A stretch of DNA of 31,523 nucleotides, from assembly GCA_039029315.1 (NCBI GenBank), contig JBCCGK010000123.1:1-31523 (forward strand), read 5' to 3'. The DNA is from JBCCCJ01 sp039029315 (GTDB taxonomy: Bacteria; Bacteroidota; Bacteroidia; J057). Both the position numbers and the translations under genes were made by a program. The notes beneath the pieces were generated by a model that was not told the origin of the DNA, did not search any database, and saw only the letters and a list, made by a program, of their open reading frames with translations. Of the stretch, positions 15,752-25,065 are shown piece after piece; position 1 is the stretch's first letter, and each line of letters begins with the position of its first letter.

Positions 15752-16699
15752 TTACAGACTGTTGATTACTTCTGTGGTTACCCGTTCGCTATAGGAATTG
15801 AGTTTCCAGTGGCTTGGACTCCAGCCTTTGAGGAAACGATGAAAGTCCGCCCAGGCTACCCGATACAAAGACCGCCATTCTTGTTCCAATGCTTCATTTC
15901 TTTCTTCCAATTCACTTTGCAGATGCCGAAAATAGGTGTCCAGGATATCTGCTTCCAGACGCTCACACTCTCTTTCGCGCAGACAACTTCCGACGAAATA
16001 TGCCACATCTTTCATTCCGCAGCCGCCACCGACATACTGAAAATCTACCCCGGCAACCTGTCCCTCTTTCCCAAAACAAAAGTTGGCCAACTTAGCATCC
16101 CCATGAACAAAGGTTTTATATGTACAGCGATTCAGTTTTTCGTCAATGAGAGGAGCTGCTTCCTTCAAGCCTGGATCATCCAAGACGGCCAATTCCTGTG
16201 GTCTGGTCTCCAAATGCCAGTAAGTGCCGACTTCCCAGAGACCATCCGGAGCTTTGTTCAGGTAACTGGCGTGAAATTGAGCCAACCATGCCAAACAAGC
16301 TTGTATCTCCTCCCAGGAGACGATTCCCTTGCGCAAAGGATAGCCAGCCTCATCCAGATCTTCCAGTACCATCAGCACCTCTTCATCCAAGGTCTCAATC
16401 CCAAAACATTGCGGAAGACGGGCCGCGCTGTTTTTGCTGTATCTGTCATACCATGTGGTTTCTACCTGATAGGATTTTAGCTTGCGTTGATGCCCGAGAT
16501 CAGTATTCCATCCTCGGGGGTGGTTTTGATATCTGGGCAATTGGACGTGCTTGACAACAACACTTTTGACAGCCGCATTCTTCAATCTCACTCGCATGAT
16601 TTTTCCATACCCACTCCACAATTCCTGGATCACTTCCTGTACTGATAAAGAAGAAGCATCTGTGCTTTGAAGAATGATCGATCTAAGGTGTTCATTCAT
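15752..16699 (-). CDS. CHK/APH-type small-molecule kinase (phosphotransferase)
   Basis: A 315-residue protein of the protein kinase-like fold that phosphorylates small molecules. TFVHGDAKLANFCFG holds the Brenner-type catalytic HGDxxxxN (near 196-206) and GVDFQYVGGG the metal-binding DFQ (near 219), as in choline or ecdysteroid kinase-like and aminoglycoside phosphotransferases. The N-terminal lobe has VKSVVVKHVQLPRY (the ATP lysine) and EEVLMVLEDLDEAGYPL as hinge. The gene is followed two bases later by the phosphatase gene, suggesting that one enzyme phosphorylates and another dephosphorylates related compounds, though the substrate is unknown. An open frame upstream overlaps its start but crosses a transposable element and is not a gene. 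Confidence 0.8.
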   Translation of the reverse strand: MNEHLRSIILQSTDASSLSVQEVIQELWSGYGKIMRVRLKNAAVKSVVVKHVQLPRYQNHPRGWNTDLGHQRKLKSYQVETTWYDRYSKNSAARLPQCFGIETLDEEVLMVLEDLDEAGYPLRKGIVSWEEIQACLAWLAQFHASYLNKAPDGLWEVGTYWHLETRPQELAVLDDPGLKEAAPLIDEKLNRCTYKTFVHGDAKLANFCFGKEGQVAGVDFQYVGGGCGMKDVAYFVGSCLRERECERLEADILDTYFRHLQSELEERNEALEQEWRSLYRVAWADFHRFLKGWSPSHWKLNSYSERVTTEVINSL

Positions 16700-16745
16700 A
16701 AGGCCCCAAAGATAAGAAGATGTGATAATGGAGCTAAATTCTTTT

Positions 16746-16875
16746 GGTTCTTTGACAATGTTAGTGGAGCCGGTCTTCCTCGCTTATGACCTCTTCCCAA
16801 CAGGTCCCGTTTCTCCTTCAGGAGAAACAACCCGCCATCCCACAATGCTGCTTCCACAACTTTTGTCAAAGAACC
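16746..16875. mobile_element. MITE-like element with 8-bp target duplication (130 bp)
   Basis: The ends GGTTCTTTGACAA (16746-16758) and TTGTCAAAGAACC (16863-16875) are perfect 13-bp inverted repeats; the similarity continues inward with mismatches (TGTTAGTGGAGC against AAGTTGTGGAAGC). The 8-mer ATTCTTTT lies immediately outside both ends (16738-16745 and 16876-16883). GG-starting ends with 8-bp duplications are the habit of the ISL3 family, so a non-autonomous ISL3 derivative is the best guess. Confidence 0.85.
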
Positions 16876-16937
16876 ATTCTTTTTTATACATTGGACCTCA
16901 TAGATTCTCCACTTAAAAAGGTGTTTTTCTGCACTTA

Positions 16938-16987
16938 GACGTAACGCGTTTTTCGGCTCTGGTTCCATCTCGCAAACGCGTCACGTC
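16938..16987. other. hairpin downstream of the DUF1501 operon
   Basis: GACGTAACGCGTTT (16938-16951) pairs with AAACGCGTCACGTC (16974-16987) with one mismatch and a loop of about 22 nt. It lies about 44 nt after the end of the minus-strand cytochrome operon. There is no U-tract on either side, so termination is uncertain; it may be an RNA-stability element or a repeat. Confidence 0.35.
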
Positions 16988-17030
16988 CAGACCTATAAAC
17001 CGGAAAAATTGGGAGCAGAGCAGGTCGTCC

Positions 17031-18479
17031 CTACGCCAAAATCCCTTCAATCAACTCTCCATGCACATCCGTCAATCGTACATCCCGCCCTTTGAAAGGA
17101 TAGGTCAATCGCTTGTGATCGATCCCAAGCAAGTGTAGCATGGTGGCATGCAGGTCCGGGATGGTCGTCTTGTTTTCCAATACCCGATATCCATACTCAT
17201 CGGAGCTTCCATATATCGTTCCAGCCTTTATTCCTGCCCCCGCCAGCCAGATACTGAAAGCAGTCGTATTGTGATCACGTCCGTGGGTACCCTGAGCGAA
17301 AAAGGTCCGGCCAAATTCAGTGGCAAATACTACCAGGGTCTCTTCCAGCAAGCCCCGTGCTTTGAGGTCTTTGAGTAGGCCCGCTATGGGCTGGTCGATG
17401 GCGTGGGCATTGCGCTCATGATCCTTTTTCAGATTGCCATGTTGGTCCCAGGGGTTGGGATTGCCGGGAAAAGGGTCGGTGATCTCCACAAAGCGCACGC
17501 CTCGCTCTACCAGACGGCGAGCAAGGAGGCACTGCGCGGCATAGTTACGGGTGTGTTCATCCTGTGAATCGAAACCGTAGAGTTGTTTGGTGGCTTTGGT
17601 TTCGCCAGAAATGTCGGATAACTCTGGTACAGAGGCCTGCATCCGGAAAGCCAATTCGTAATTGCGAATGGCGGATTCCAATTCATCTACGGGTCCCATG
17701 TGGTCCAGCAGGCGTTTGTCTGCTTTGCTGAGATACTTGAGTTTCGCCAATTGCAGCAGCTGCTCTTCTTCCTGCGGTTGGATGTTGGCCAAAGGTTCGC
17801 CCTGGGCCTTCAAAAGCGAGGCCTGATACGATACAGGCAAATAGCCACTTTTGAGCATATCGATTCCTCCTAGTGGCATAGACCCTCCATGGACAACCAC
17901 AAAGCCAGGAAGATTCTGATTTTCACTTCCCAGGCCATAATTGATCCAGGCGCCCATGCTTGGACTCCCTCGATCGCTCATGCCAGTATGCATGATAAAG
18001 TTGGCATTGGCGTGCTCGGGAAGGTCTGCATACATAGAGCGGATCAGCGCAATATCATCCACACAGGTAGCAATGTTGGGAAAGAGGTCGCTCACCCATA
18101 TGCCAGACTCCCCATACTGCCGAAACTCCCAAGGACTCGCCATGATGGTCCCGTTTTCGTTGAATTGGGTCGGATCGAGCTTGTATTTCTTGCCAGGGTC
18201 CTCTCCATGTTCTTTGATTAGGCGAGGTTTGGGATCAAAGGTATCGATATGCGACATTCCCCCCGAGAGAAAGATAAAGATGATGCTTTTGGCTTTGGGG
18301 GAATAGTGAGGCCCTTGGTCAAGGAGGGGGGAATTGCCTGCCAGCTTAGATGGAGCATCTTTTCCAAAGATCTCCTGATGCATGAGTCCTGTGAGGGCAA
18401 GTGAACCAAATCCATTGGCAGCCATACGCAACATTCTGCGTCGGCTCATGGGACGGAAGATATGGGAAGATTGCTTCAT
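17031..18479 (-). CDS. DUF1501-family exported protein
   Basis: This protein of about 480 residues starts MKQSSHIFRPMSRRRMLRMA. The SRRRMLR twin-arginine motif followed by a hydrophobic stretch (NGFGSLALTGL) indicates Tat export in a folded state. Typical DUF1501 sulfatase-like-fold segments follow: KSIIFIFLSGGMSHIDTFDP near the N-terminus, HTGMSDRGSPSMGAWINYGL, RLVERGVRFVEITDP, and FATEFGRTFFAQGTHGRDHN near 400, with the conserved E, H and D residues of the alkaline phosphatase superfamily. Its ATG overlaps the stop of the preceding gene (ATGA at 18476-18479), which fixes the start and couples translation. DUF1501 and DUF1553 genes are usually paired; the biochemical role is unresolved. Confidence 0.85.
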   Translation of the reverse strand: MKQSSHIFRPMSRRRMLRMAANGFGSLALTGLMHQEIFGKDAPSKLAGNSPLLDQGPHYSPKAKSIIFIFLSGGMSHIDTFDPKPRLIKEHGEDPGKKYKLDPTQFNENGTIMASPWEFRQYGESGIWVSDLFPNIATCVDDIALIRSMYADLPEHANANFIMHTGMSDRGSPSMGAWINYGLGSENQNLPGFVVVHGGSMPLGGIDMLKSGYLPVSYQASLLKAQGEPLANIQPQEEEQLLQLAKLKYLSKADKRLLDHMGPVDELESAIRNYELAFRMQASVPELSDISGETKATKQLYGFDSQDEHTRNYAAQCLLARRLVERGVRFVEITDPFPGNPNPWDQHGNLKKDHERNAHAIDQPIAGLLKDLKARGLLEETLVVFATEFGRTFFAQGTHGRDHNTTAFSIWLAGAGIKAGTIYGSSDEYGYRVLENKTTIPDLHATMLHLLGIDHKRLTYPFKGRDVRLTDVHGELIEGILA

Positions 18480-21409
18480 AGCAGATGGATAAATTCTTTG
18501 AGGTTGAATAGGCTGTGGCAATAGTCTGCCCACAACCGCGAATCCTGTTCCATCCCGGCCAGGGACAGACTATAGGTCCGTGCGATCATTTGCAGATATT
18601 CCAGCGCCTCTAGCATTTCAGGGTCTGATGGCTTGCGGGCAAAGGCATGAAGATAGAGCTTTTGGATGCGGTTTTCGATAGTGATGGATTCCTCTCTAAG
18701 CATCGTCTTCGCCCAGTGTTGTGCCTGCTGATGAAAAAAGGGATCATTGAGAAGGCTAAGGGACTGGGCAGGAGTATAAGACACCGTTCGCTGGCCCACC
18801 GTCTCAAATGGAACAGGTGTGTCGAAGGTGATCATCAGCGGATTGATGTAGTTGCGACGTACCATCTGATAGACACTTCGTCGTCCTGCTCCATCGAGAG
18901 GCCCTGATTCTGGCGGAAGTTTATGGGTCTTGAAGGAGGTCAAAAATGGCATATAATCCACAGGGATAGGCTGGCCATACATGCTTGAATCCAAGCGTCC
19001 GCTGATGGCAAGCACCCCATCCCGGATCGCTTCTGCTTCCAGCCGTCGGACAGAATAATGATGCAGATATACATTCTCTGCATCGATGGCCAGATTCAGA
19101 GAATCCGCCTGAGTAGATCGTCGAAAGGCATCGCTCATCACCATATAGCGGATCATGCGTTTCATGGACCAGCCTTCTTCTATAAAACGGAGAGCCAGAT
19201 AGTCCAGCAGTTGGGGATGGCTGGGCAGTTTCCCCTGCACGCCAAAATTGTCCATGGTTTCCACCAGTCCTTTGCCAAATAGATAATGCCAGAGTCGATT
19301 GACCATGATTCTTGCAGTGAGGGGATTTTCAGGATCGACCACCGACTGTGCCCAGGCAAGACGTCCACTCCCATCCTGCGGGAATTCAGTAGGTCCAGCC
19401 TGGATGGTAGACAAAAACCCATGTGGTACGCGATCCTCGCTCCAATGATTGTAATTGCCCCGGACCGCCACTGGACTGAAGACAGGATCGCCCTTCGCTA
19501 GGCCGACAAAATGAGTTGAATCATATACAGAAAGAGAAAGGCTATCATAGCTTCTGATCCAGGCATCTAGCTGAATGGGGGAATGATCGATGCGTATTTG
19601 AGAAGTCTCTTTTGCAAGAGAAAGCTCAGGTCGTATCCCGTTGAAGGCAACCACATATTCGATCTCAATATAATCCTCTGCCCTCAAGTCCAGATTCTGT
19701 GTATGATAGGTGCCGGGCATACATTCCAGATAGGCTTTGCTCCCTTTTAACAAAGAAAGGTCGAAGACATACTCTTTCCATTCCCGATCATCCACAAAAT
19801 GTTGGACTCCCCCATATTGATTGCCCTTGCTGATTTGATAATTCTCTACGATGAGCCGGATTGTTCCTTTATGACCTCTCGCCCGTACCAGTAAGGAGTC
19901 GTATTCCATCACATAATTGGGGGATCGAAGCGCACCAAAGAGTCCTGGCACAAGCCTGCGGCTGGAGGCATAGCCATTCTCCACCCATTGAAACTGGCGA
20001 CTGGATCGGTTGAATATCGCTTCCTCATACACAGCCTCCGATCCAAAAGCCCATCCATCCGAGAACCAATCTCCGAAAGACCCATTCCGAAAATCTCCCA
20101 GAAAACGATAGAGCGAATCCGCTGCTTGTGGGCCATGATCATTCGCATCCAACTCCAAAGAGACACGATGGACCGCGGGACTTGGTGGAGAAGGTGACTG
20201 ATGTTCGATCCACCTGAATAATGCCTGTTTGGCCTCTTCTACATGGTCCAGTTTCTCCTCGAAATCAAGATGAATCCGGGCAGGCCAGGGGCTAATCCGA
20301 CTGCCTTCAAACATGCCGTACATCGCATAATAATCCTTGGTAGGGATGGGATCAAATTTGTGATCATGACAACGGGCACAGCCTACGGTCAGGGCCTGAA
20401 AAGCTGTTGATGTCACATCGATCATGGTGTGGATGCGTTCGGTTTCTTCCTGTTTGAGGCTTACGGGGAAATTTTTTGCTTCGCCCATACACAGAAAGGC
20501 TGTTCCCAGGATAGATTCATTCAAGCCCGTTTCTGGATGATACCTGGGTGATTCCATCAAATCTCCTGCGAGATGCTCCAGGACAAGTTGATCGTATGGC
20601 AAATCCTCATTGAAGGCCCTGATCAAATAGTCCCGATAGCGCCATGCCCCGCCAATCAGATCATCTGTTTCGTGTCCGGTACTTTCTGCATAGCGGATTA
20701 CATCCATCCAGTGCCTTGCCCACCGCTCTCCAAAATGGGGAGATGATAAATAGGCCTCAACGGCTTGTTCGTAAGATTCCGGGCTATAGTTCTCGACAAA
20801 TGCCTGCACCTCTTCCGGACCAGGCGGCAATCCGGTCAATATATAGGAGAGTCGCCGGATCAGGCTGCTGGGCCTTGCTTCCGATGATGGATGTAATCCA
20901 AGACGTTTGTATTCAGCTTCCAACAAATGATCAATGACCGTAGTAGGCGTAGGCGATTCCTGCTTCAGAGCGCGGGGAAGCTTTGGTTGTTCTGGAAGGA
21001 TAAAAGCCCAATGGGGCTTCCATTCTGCTCCCTGATCAATCCATCTTTCTAGCAGGGCAATCTGATGGGCTGTTAGACGCTTTTTTGAATCAGGAGGTGG
21101 CATTTGGTGCTCAGGATCAGGGGAATTGACTCGATCCACAAGCAAGCTTTTATGCGGCTTGCCTGGAACAATCGCATAGCCCCCATCTTCTAAAGGAGCA
21201 GTCGCATTTTCCCATCCATCCAGTTGCAAGCCGGCCTCCCTTGTGCTTTCATCTGGTCCGTGACAGGCATAGCAGTTTTGAGACAAAATCGGCCGAATGT
21301 GATAGTTGAAGTCAACCCGATCGGGAAGACCTGAATGGGCATCCTCCGGCCAGCAACCTATGGTCAGACCAAGTATGAATACGGCAGCAATTGGGAGTAC
21401 CCATTTCAT
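18476..21409 (-). CDS. PSCyt1-DUF1549-DUF1553 diheme protein, paralog 2
   Basis: This is a 977-residue exported protein. The N-terminus is a lipoprotein-type signal (ILGLTIGC, lipobox Cys 19). Residues 40-115 are a cytochrome c domain (PSCyt1): NCYACHGPD (heme Cys 46 and 49, His 50), with QMPPP as the likely axial Met. DUF1549 follows (150-360) and carries a second CxxCH, VGCARCHDHKFDP, near 342-347, so two hemes are possible. Residues 420-620 look like a beta-sandwich insert (SPNYVMEYDSLLVRARGHKG, then AYLECMPG), possibly carbohydrate-binding. DUF1553 occupies about 680-950 (ARIMVNRLWHYLFGKGLVE, then RRSVYQMVRRNY). It overlaps both neighbours by ATGA. These proteins are thought to transfer electrons outside the cytoplasm, but the reaction is unknown. 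Confidence 0.9.
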   Translation of the reverse strand: MKWVLPIAAVFILGLTIGCWPEDAHSGLPDRVDFNYHIRPILSQNCYACHGPDESTREAGLQLDGWENATAPLEDGGYAIVPGKPHKSLLVDRVNSPDPEHQMPPPDSKKRLTAHQIALLERWIDQGAEWKPHWAFILPEQPKLPRALKQESPTPTTVIDHLLEAEYKRLGLHPSSEARPSSLIRRLSYILTGLPPGPEEVQAFVENYSPESYEQAVEAYLSSPHFGERWARHWMDVIRYAESTGHETDDLIGGAWRYRDYLIRAFNEDLPYDQLVLEHLAGDLMESPRYHPETGLNESILGTAFLCMGEAKNFPVSLKQEETERIHTMIDVTSTAFQALTVGCARCHDHKFDPIPTKDYYAMYGMFEGSRISPWPARIHLDFEEKLDHVEEAKQALFRWIEHQSPSPPSPAVHRVSLELDANDHGPQAADSLYRFLGDFRNGSFGDWFSDGWAFGSEAVYEEAIFNRSSRQFQWVENGYASSRRLVPGLFGALRSPNYVMEYDSLLVRARGHKGTIRLIVENYQISKGNQYGGVQHFVDDREWKEYVFDLSLLKGSKAYLECMPGTYHTQNLDLRAEDYIEIEYVVAFNGIRPELSLAKETSQIRIDHSPIQLDAWIRSYDSLSLSVYDSTHFVGLAKGDPVFSPVAVRGNYNHWSEDRVPHGFLSTIQAGPTEFPQDGSGRLAWAQSVVDPENPLTARIMVNRLWHYLFGKGLVETMDNFGVQGKLPSHPQLLDYLALRFIEEGWSMKRMIRYMVMSDAFRRSTQADSLNLAIDAENVYLHHYSVRRLEAEAIRDGVLAISGRLDSSMYGQPIPVDYMPFLTSFKTHKLPPESGPLDGAGRRSVYQMVRRNYINPLMITFDTPVPFETVGQRTVSYTPAQSLSLLNDPFFHQQAQHWAKTMLREESITIENRIQKLYLHAFARKPSDPEMLEALEYLQMIARTYSLSLAGMEQDSRLWADYCHSLFNLKEFIHLL

Positions 21410-24357
21410 AAGATGTGGATGAATTCTTTGAGGTTGAAGATACTATGACAGTAATCAGTCCAAAGTTGGACATGCGCGTTCATTTCGGCAGGCGTCAGCT
21501 CATAGGATAATGCCTGCATATTCAGGAATGCCATTGCATCCGCCATTTCCTCTTTGGAGGGGTTTCGGGAAAATGCCTGCAGATACATCCACTTGATCCG
21601 TTCCTCCGTTACTTGTTCTTTTTTCAGAAGTGTCACCGCCCAATGTTTTGCTTGTTCATGGAAAAAGGGATCATTCAGCAAACTCAGGGATTGAGCAGGA
21701 GTGTAGGAGACATTACGTGCACCGACTGTCCCAAAAGGAATCGGCGTATCGAAGGTGATCATCAGAGGATTCATATAGTTGCGCCGAATCATCTGGTAAA
21801 TGCTGCGCCGACCTGCTCCATCAAGCGGACCGGATTCTTCAGGACGAAGTCCTTGCTTGAAAGAAGCCAAAAAGGGTGTATAGTCTACCATAATTGGCTC
21901 ACCATACAAGGTCGAATCCAATTGGCCACTGATTGCTAGCACGCCATCCCTCAAGGCTTCAGCTTCCAAGCGTCGAACAGGATAATGGTGCAGGAAAATG
22001 TTCTCCTTGTCTTTGGCAACATTTGCAGAATCTGCCCTTGTTGACCGGCGAAAAGCTGTACTCATCACCATATGTCGAATCATGGCTTTCATTGACCATC
22101 CTTCCTCGACAAATTGGAGTGCCAGATAGTCCAGCAATTCCGGATGGCTGGGCAATTTTCCCTGCACGCCAAAATTGTCCATCGTTTCTACCAGTCCTCT
22201 CCCAAATACATAATGCCAAAGACGGTTGACCATGATACGGGCTGTAAGGGGATTGTTCGGATCAACCACCGATTGTGCCCAGGCCAATCGCACATTGCCA
22301 TCTTGTGGGAAGTTCTCCGGTCCGGCTTTGATGGCTGACAAAAACCCATGCGGCACCCCTTCATCCTCTGGCTGTTTGAAATCACCGCGAATATGTACTG
22401 GGGAGAAAATGGCTTCACCCCGTGTTAGTCCAACGAAATGGGTAGAGTCATAGAGGGCATTGGTCAGGCTATCGTACATCCCGATCCACGCTTTGCGTTG
22501 CGCTTTTGACAGATGGAGACGCCTGTCAGAAGTAGTCGTGGGAAAGGACAAATCAGGCCGACTTCCATTGAAGGCAGCTACATATTCTGCCTCGATATAG
22601 TCTTCTGGTTTCAGTTTATGGGACTGCATCTCGTAAACACCAGGCAGGAATTCAATATAGGCCTGATAACCCTTCCAGGTGGAGACATGGATGGCATAGT
22701 CCTGCCAATCCGGGTTTTCTAGAAAGATATGCAGACCTCCATACAAGAGGTCATTGATTGGTTGGTAATTTTCAATGATGACCCGCATACTGCCCTTGTT
22801 TCCTCTCGCACGAATCAAAATGGAATCATGCTCGATGATGAAGTTGGGAGATCGCAATGCTCCCGAAAGACCAGAAACCAGTTTCCTGCTGGAAGCATAG
22901 CCATTTTCTACCCACAAAAACGCCTTGCTTTCTGGCTCAAACACCACTTCTTCATACACCGGCTTTGCTCCAAATGCTTGTCCATCAGAATGCCAGCCCG
23001 GCCAGGAGCCCTTTCTAAAGTCCCCCAAGATTCTGTAAAACGAATCTGGCACTGTGTCCCCGCTTACTTGTGTATCATATTCCAGGGACGTTTTGTGGAT
23101 GAGGTTCTGATCTTCCTTCTGTTTCATCCATCTCATCAGTTCTTGTTTGAATCCTTCTATGTCTTCTAGTTGAGCAAGCTGCTCCTGTCTCATGGAGGCT
23201 GGATGAGGTGTGATCCTGCTGCTTTCCCACATCCCATACATTGCGTAGTAATCAGTAGTAGGGATGGGATCAAATTTGTGGTCATGACAGCGGGCGCAAC
23301 CAACGGTCAGTGCCTGAAAGGCCAGAGAGCTCACATCGATCATATGATGGATGCGCTCCGTTTCTTCCTGCTTGAGATTGACAGGAAAGCTCTTGGCCTC
23401 TCCCAGACAGATAAAAGCTGTTCCCAATACAGATTCATTAAACCGATCTATCGTATGATAACGAGGCGATGGAAGCAAGTCGCCAGCCAGATGCTCCAGC
23501 ACAAACTGATCATAGGGTAGGTCCTCATTGAAGGCCCTGATCAAATAGTCCCGATAGCGCCACGCACCACCAATCATCGCATCATCCTCATGCCCTGCGC
23601 TTTCGGAATATCGTACCACATCCATCCAGTGTCTTGCCCATCGTTCGCCAAAATGAGGGGAGGACATATAGGCATTGACCGCCGATTCATAGGTCTCTTG
23701 ACTATAGTTTTGAACGAACTCGTTCACCGCTTCCGAACTCGGCGGCAGCCCAGTCAATACATATGACAGGCGGCGAATCAGGCTCTCCGGCTCCGATTCG
23801 GGTATGGCTTTGATTTTGAGTCGTTTATGCTCCTTTTCCAGCAAATGGTCGAGGACTTTTGAAGTGGATGCCCCCTTCAGTGAGCGAGGAAGTTTTACTT
23901 GCTCTGGTTGGAGAAAGGCCCAGTGATCCTTCCATTCCGCTCCTTGATCGATCCAGCGTTCCAACAAAGCAATCTGCTTGGCAGTCAATGTCTTTTTGGA
24001 TTCTGGTGGCGGCATTTGATGTCCTGGGTCAGTGGAGTTGATCCTCTCGACCATGAGGCTCTTGTGTGGCTTGCCCGGCACGACAGCAAAGCCACCATCT
24101 TTTCGGAGAGCGATAGCTTCTTCATATTGATCCAGCCGCAAATCAGCCTCCCTTGTACTTTTGTCAGGACCATGACAGGCATAGCAGTTTTGGGATAAAA
24201 TCGGTCGTATGTGGTAGTTGAAGTCAACTCGGTCGGGAAGGCCGGGATAGGAAGTATCTTGCCATAACTTGATGGTGAAGAAAATGGCCAACAATCCGAG
24301 GATCGAGATGGGCCATATTAGATGGAATCGTTGAATCTTTAGGAGATGTAGTAGCAT
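21406..24357 (-). CDS. PSCyt1-DUF1549-DUF1553 diheme protein, paralog 1
   Basis: This 983-residue tandem paralog of the next gene has the same layout. One N-terminal membrane anchor without a lipobox (IWPISILGLLAIFFTI) is followed by a heme site CYACHGPDK (Cys 58 and 61, His 62), a second CxxCH (CARCHDHKFDPIPT, near 352) in DUF1549, the beta-rich insert (APNFIIEHDS-like segment, then AYIEFLPGVY) and DUF1553 (ARIMVNRLWHYVFGRGLVE). Identity to paralog 2 is high throughout, highest in DUF1549 and DUF1553 and lowest in the insert and signal regions. It is the first gene of the operon, and its stop overlaps the next start by ATGA. The difference in anchoring suggests that the two stay in the same compartment but may have separate partners. 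Confidence 0.9.
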   Translation of the reverse strand: MLLHLLKIQRFHLIWPISILGLLAIFFTIKLWQDTSYPGLPDRVDFNYHIRPILSQNCYACHGPDKSTREADLRLDQYEEAIALRKDGGFAVVPGKPHKSLMVERINSTDPGHQMPPPESKKTLTAKQIALLERWIDQGAEWKDHWAFLQPEQVKLPRSLKGASTSKVLDHLLEKEHKRLKIKAIPESEPESLIRRLSYVLTGLPPSSEAVNEFVQNYSQETYESAVNAYMSSPHFGERWARHWMDVVRYSESAGHEDDAMIGGAWRYRDYLIRAFNEDLPYDQFVLEHLAGDLLPSPRYHTIDRFNESVLGTAFICLGEAKSFPVNLKQEETERIHHMIDVSSLAFQALTVGCARCHDHKFDPIPTTDYYAMYGMWESSRITPHPASMRQEQLAQLEDIEGFKQELMRWMKQKEDQNLIHKTSLEYDTQVSGDTVPDSFYRILGDFRKGSWPGWHSDGQAFGAKPVYEEVVFEPESKAFLWVENGYASSRKLVSGLSGALRSPNFIIEHDSILIRARGNKGSMRVIIENYQPINDLLYGGLHIFLENPDWQDYAIHVSTWKGYQAYIEFLPGVYEMQSHKLKPEDYIEAEYVAAFNGSRPDLSFPTTTSDRRLHLSKAQRKAWIGMYDSLTNALYDSTHFVGLTRGEAIFSPVHIRGDFKQPEDEGVPHGFLSAIKAGPENFPQDGNVRLAWAQSVVDPNNPLTARIMVNRLWHYVFGRGLVETMDNFGVQGKLPSHPELLDYLALQFVEEGWSMKAMIRHMVMSTAFRRSTRADSANVAKDKENIFLHHYPVRRLEAEALRDGVLAISGQLDSTLYGEPIMVDYTPFLASFKQGLRPEESGPLDGAGRRSIYQMIRRNYMNPLMITFDTPIPFGTVGARNVSYTPAQSLSLLNDPFFHEQAKHWAVTLLKKEQVTEERIKWMYLQAFSRNPSKEEMADAMAFLNMQALSYELTPAEMNAHVQLWTDYCHSIFNLKEFIHIL

Positions 24358-24423
24358 AAAAAAAAGTAAACCTCTGTTCTTAAGGTATGAATTTTTCTCT
24401 ATGCCACCGAAAAAAAACGATTT

Positions 24424-24448
24424 ATCAAATTTGATTTCACATTGTGAA
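24424..24448. promoter_or_regulatory. palindromic candidate operator upstream of the cytochrome operon
   Basis: Two palindromes abut: ATCAAATTTGAT (24424-24435) and TTCACATTGTGAA (24436-24448), 67-91 bp upstream of the first operon ATG. The second resembles a Crp/Fnr-type site in having an inverted TTCACA/TGTGAA pair. No experimental or comparative support can be given here. Confidence 0.25.
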
Positions 24449-24617
24449 GTTCTTCCACTGGATTTTTTCGCCTACCTTCTTCGAATCTGAATGATAATGA
24501 CTCCGCCCTGCAGGAACGTCAGCCCAACAATACTATCGAAGCAGCAGGCCTCAACTTCCTATGCTCATTTCCAGCTCGTATAGGCGGAGAATTTGACACG
24601 TTTAGTGGCCTGACCTC

Positions 24618-25025
24618 TTAATCTGTCCTAGTTCTATAAATAAATGCGATGACGATCCCTGTTGCAACAGTTGAGGAGATATCAATGATTCCTGAAAGAA
24701 TCATGGGCTTGGGAGGTAGAATGGAAAATCCTGAAATCATGGAATAGATAGAAACAAAGCTCATGACTCCAGCTATGAGACCCCAAGTGGCACCTTTTTT
24801 CAGCCAAGTCCCCGGCAGGTTCAAATAAGGGTAAACAAGTACCATCATCAAGGTAAGCAAGAAATACCCTAGTAATATTAAGGACATTTCAAATTCCTCT
24901 GGTTTCCTTTCAAACTCGCTCATCATTTGGTGAAACAATGGCCTTGAAATGAACATAGCGACTACAGTTCCAACGACATTATTGACAATGAAACCAACGA
25001 TAAGGCTTAGACTAAATTTTTTCAT
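24618..25025 (-). CDS. four-helix membrane protein of the TetR operon
   Basis: A 135-residue membrane protein with four helices: SLIVGFIVNNVVGTVVAMF, LILLGYFLLTLMMVLVYPYL, WGLIAGVMSFVSIYSMIS, and a final one near IIDISSTVATGIVIAFIY. A charged stretch (SEFERKPEEFEMS) connects the first two. I recognise no named family. Its ATG is 40 bp after the stop of the SRPBCC gene on the same strand, so it probably belongs to the TetR-SRPBCC-membrane unit and would be derepressed together with it. Confidence 0.7.
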   Translation of the reverse strand: MKKFSLSLIVGFIVNNVVGTVVAMFISRPLFHQMMSEFERKPEEFEMSLILLGYFLLTLMMVLVYPYLNLPGTWLKKGATWGLIAGVMSFVSIYSMISGFSILPPKPMILSGIIDISSTVATGIVIAFIYRTRTD

Positions 25026-25065
25026 TTTTTGCAGGTTCTATAAGGTGAATACATTCATTCCTGAA

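Noticed and set aside
16696..16968. 90-codon minus-strand frame overlapping the kinase start by ATGA
   Set aside because: Its middle third is the 130-bp transposable element at 16746-16875, and the remaining parts have no protein character; the ATGA overlap is therefore coincidental.
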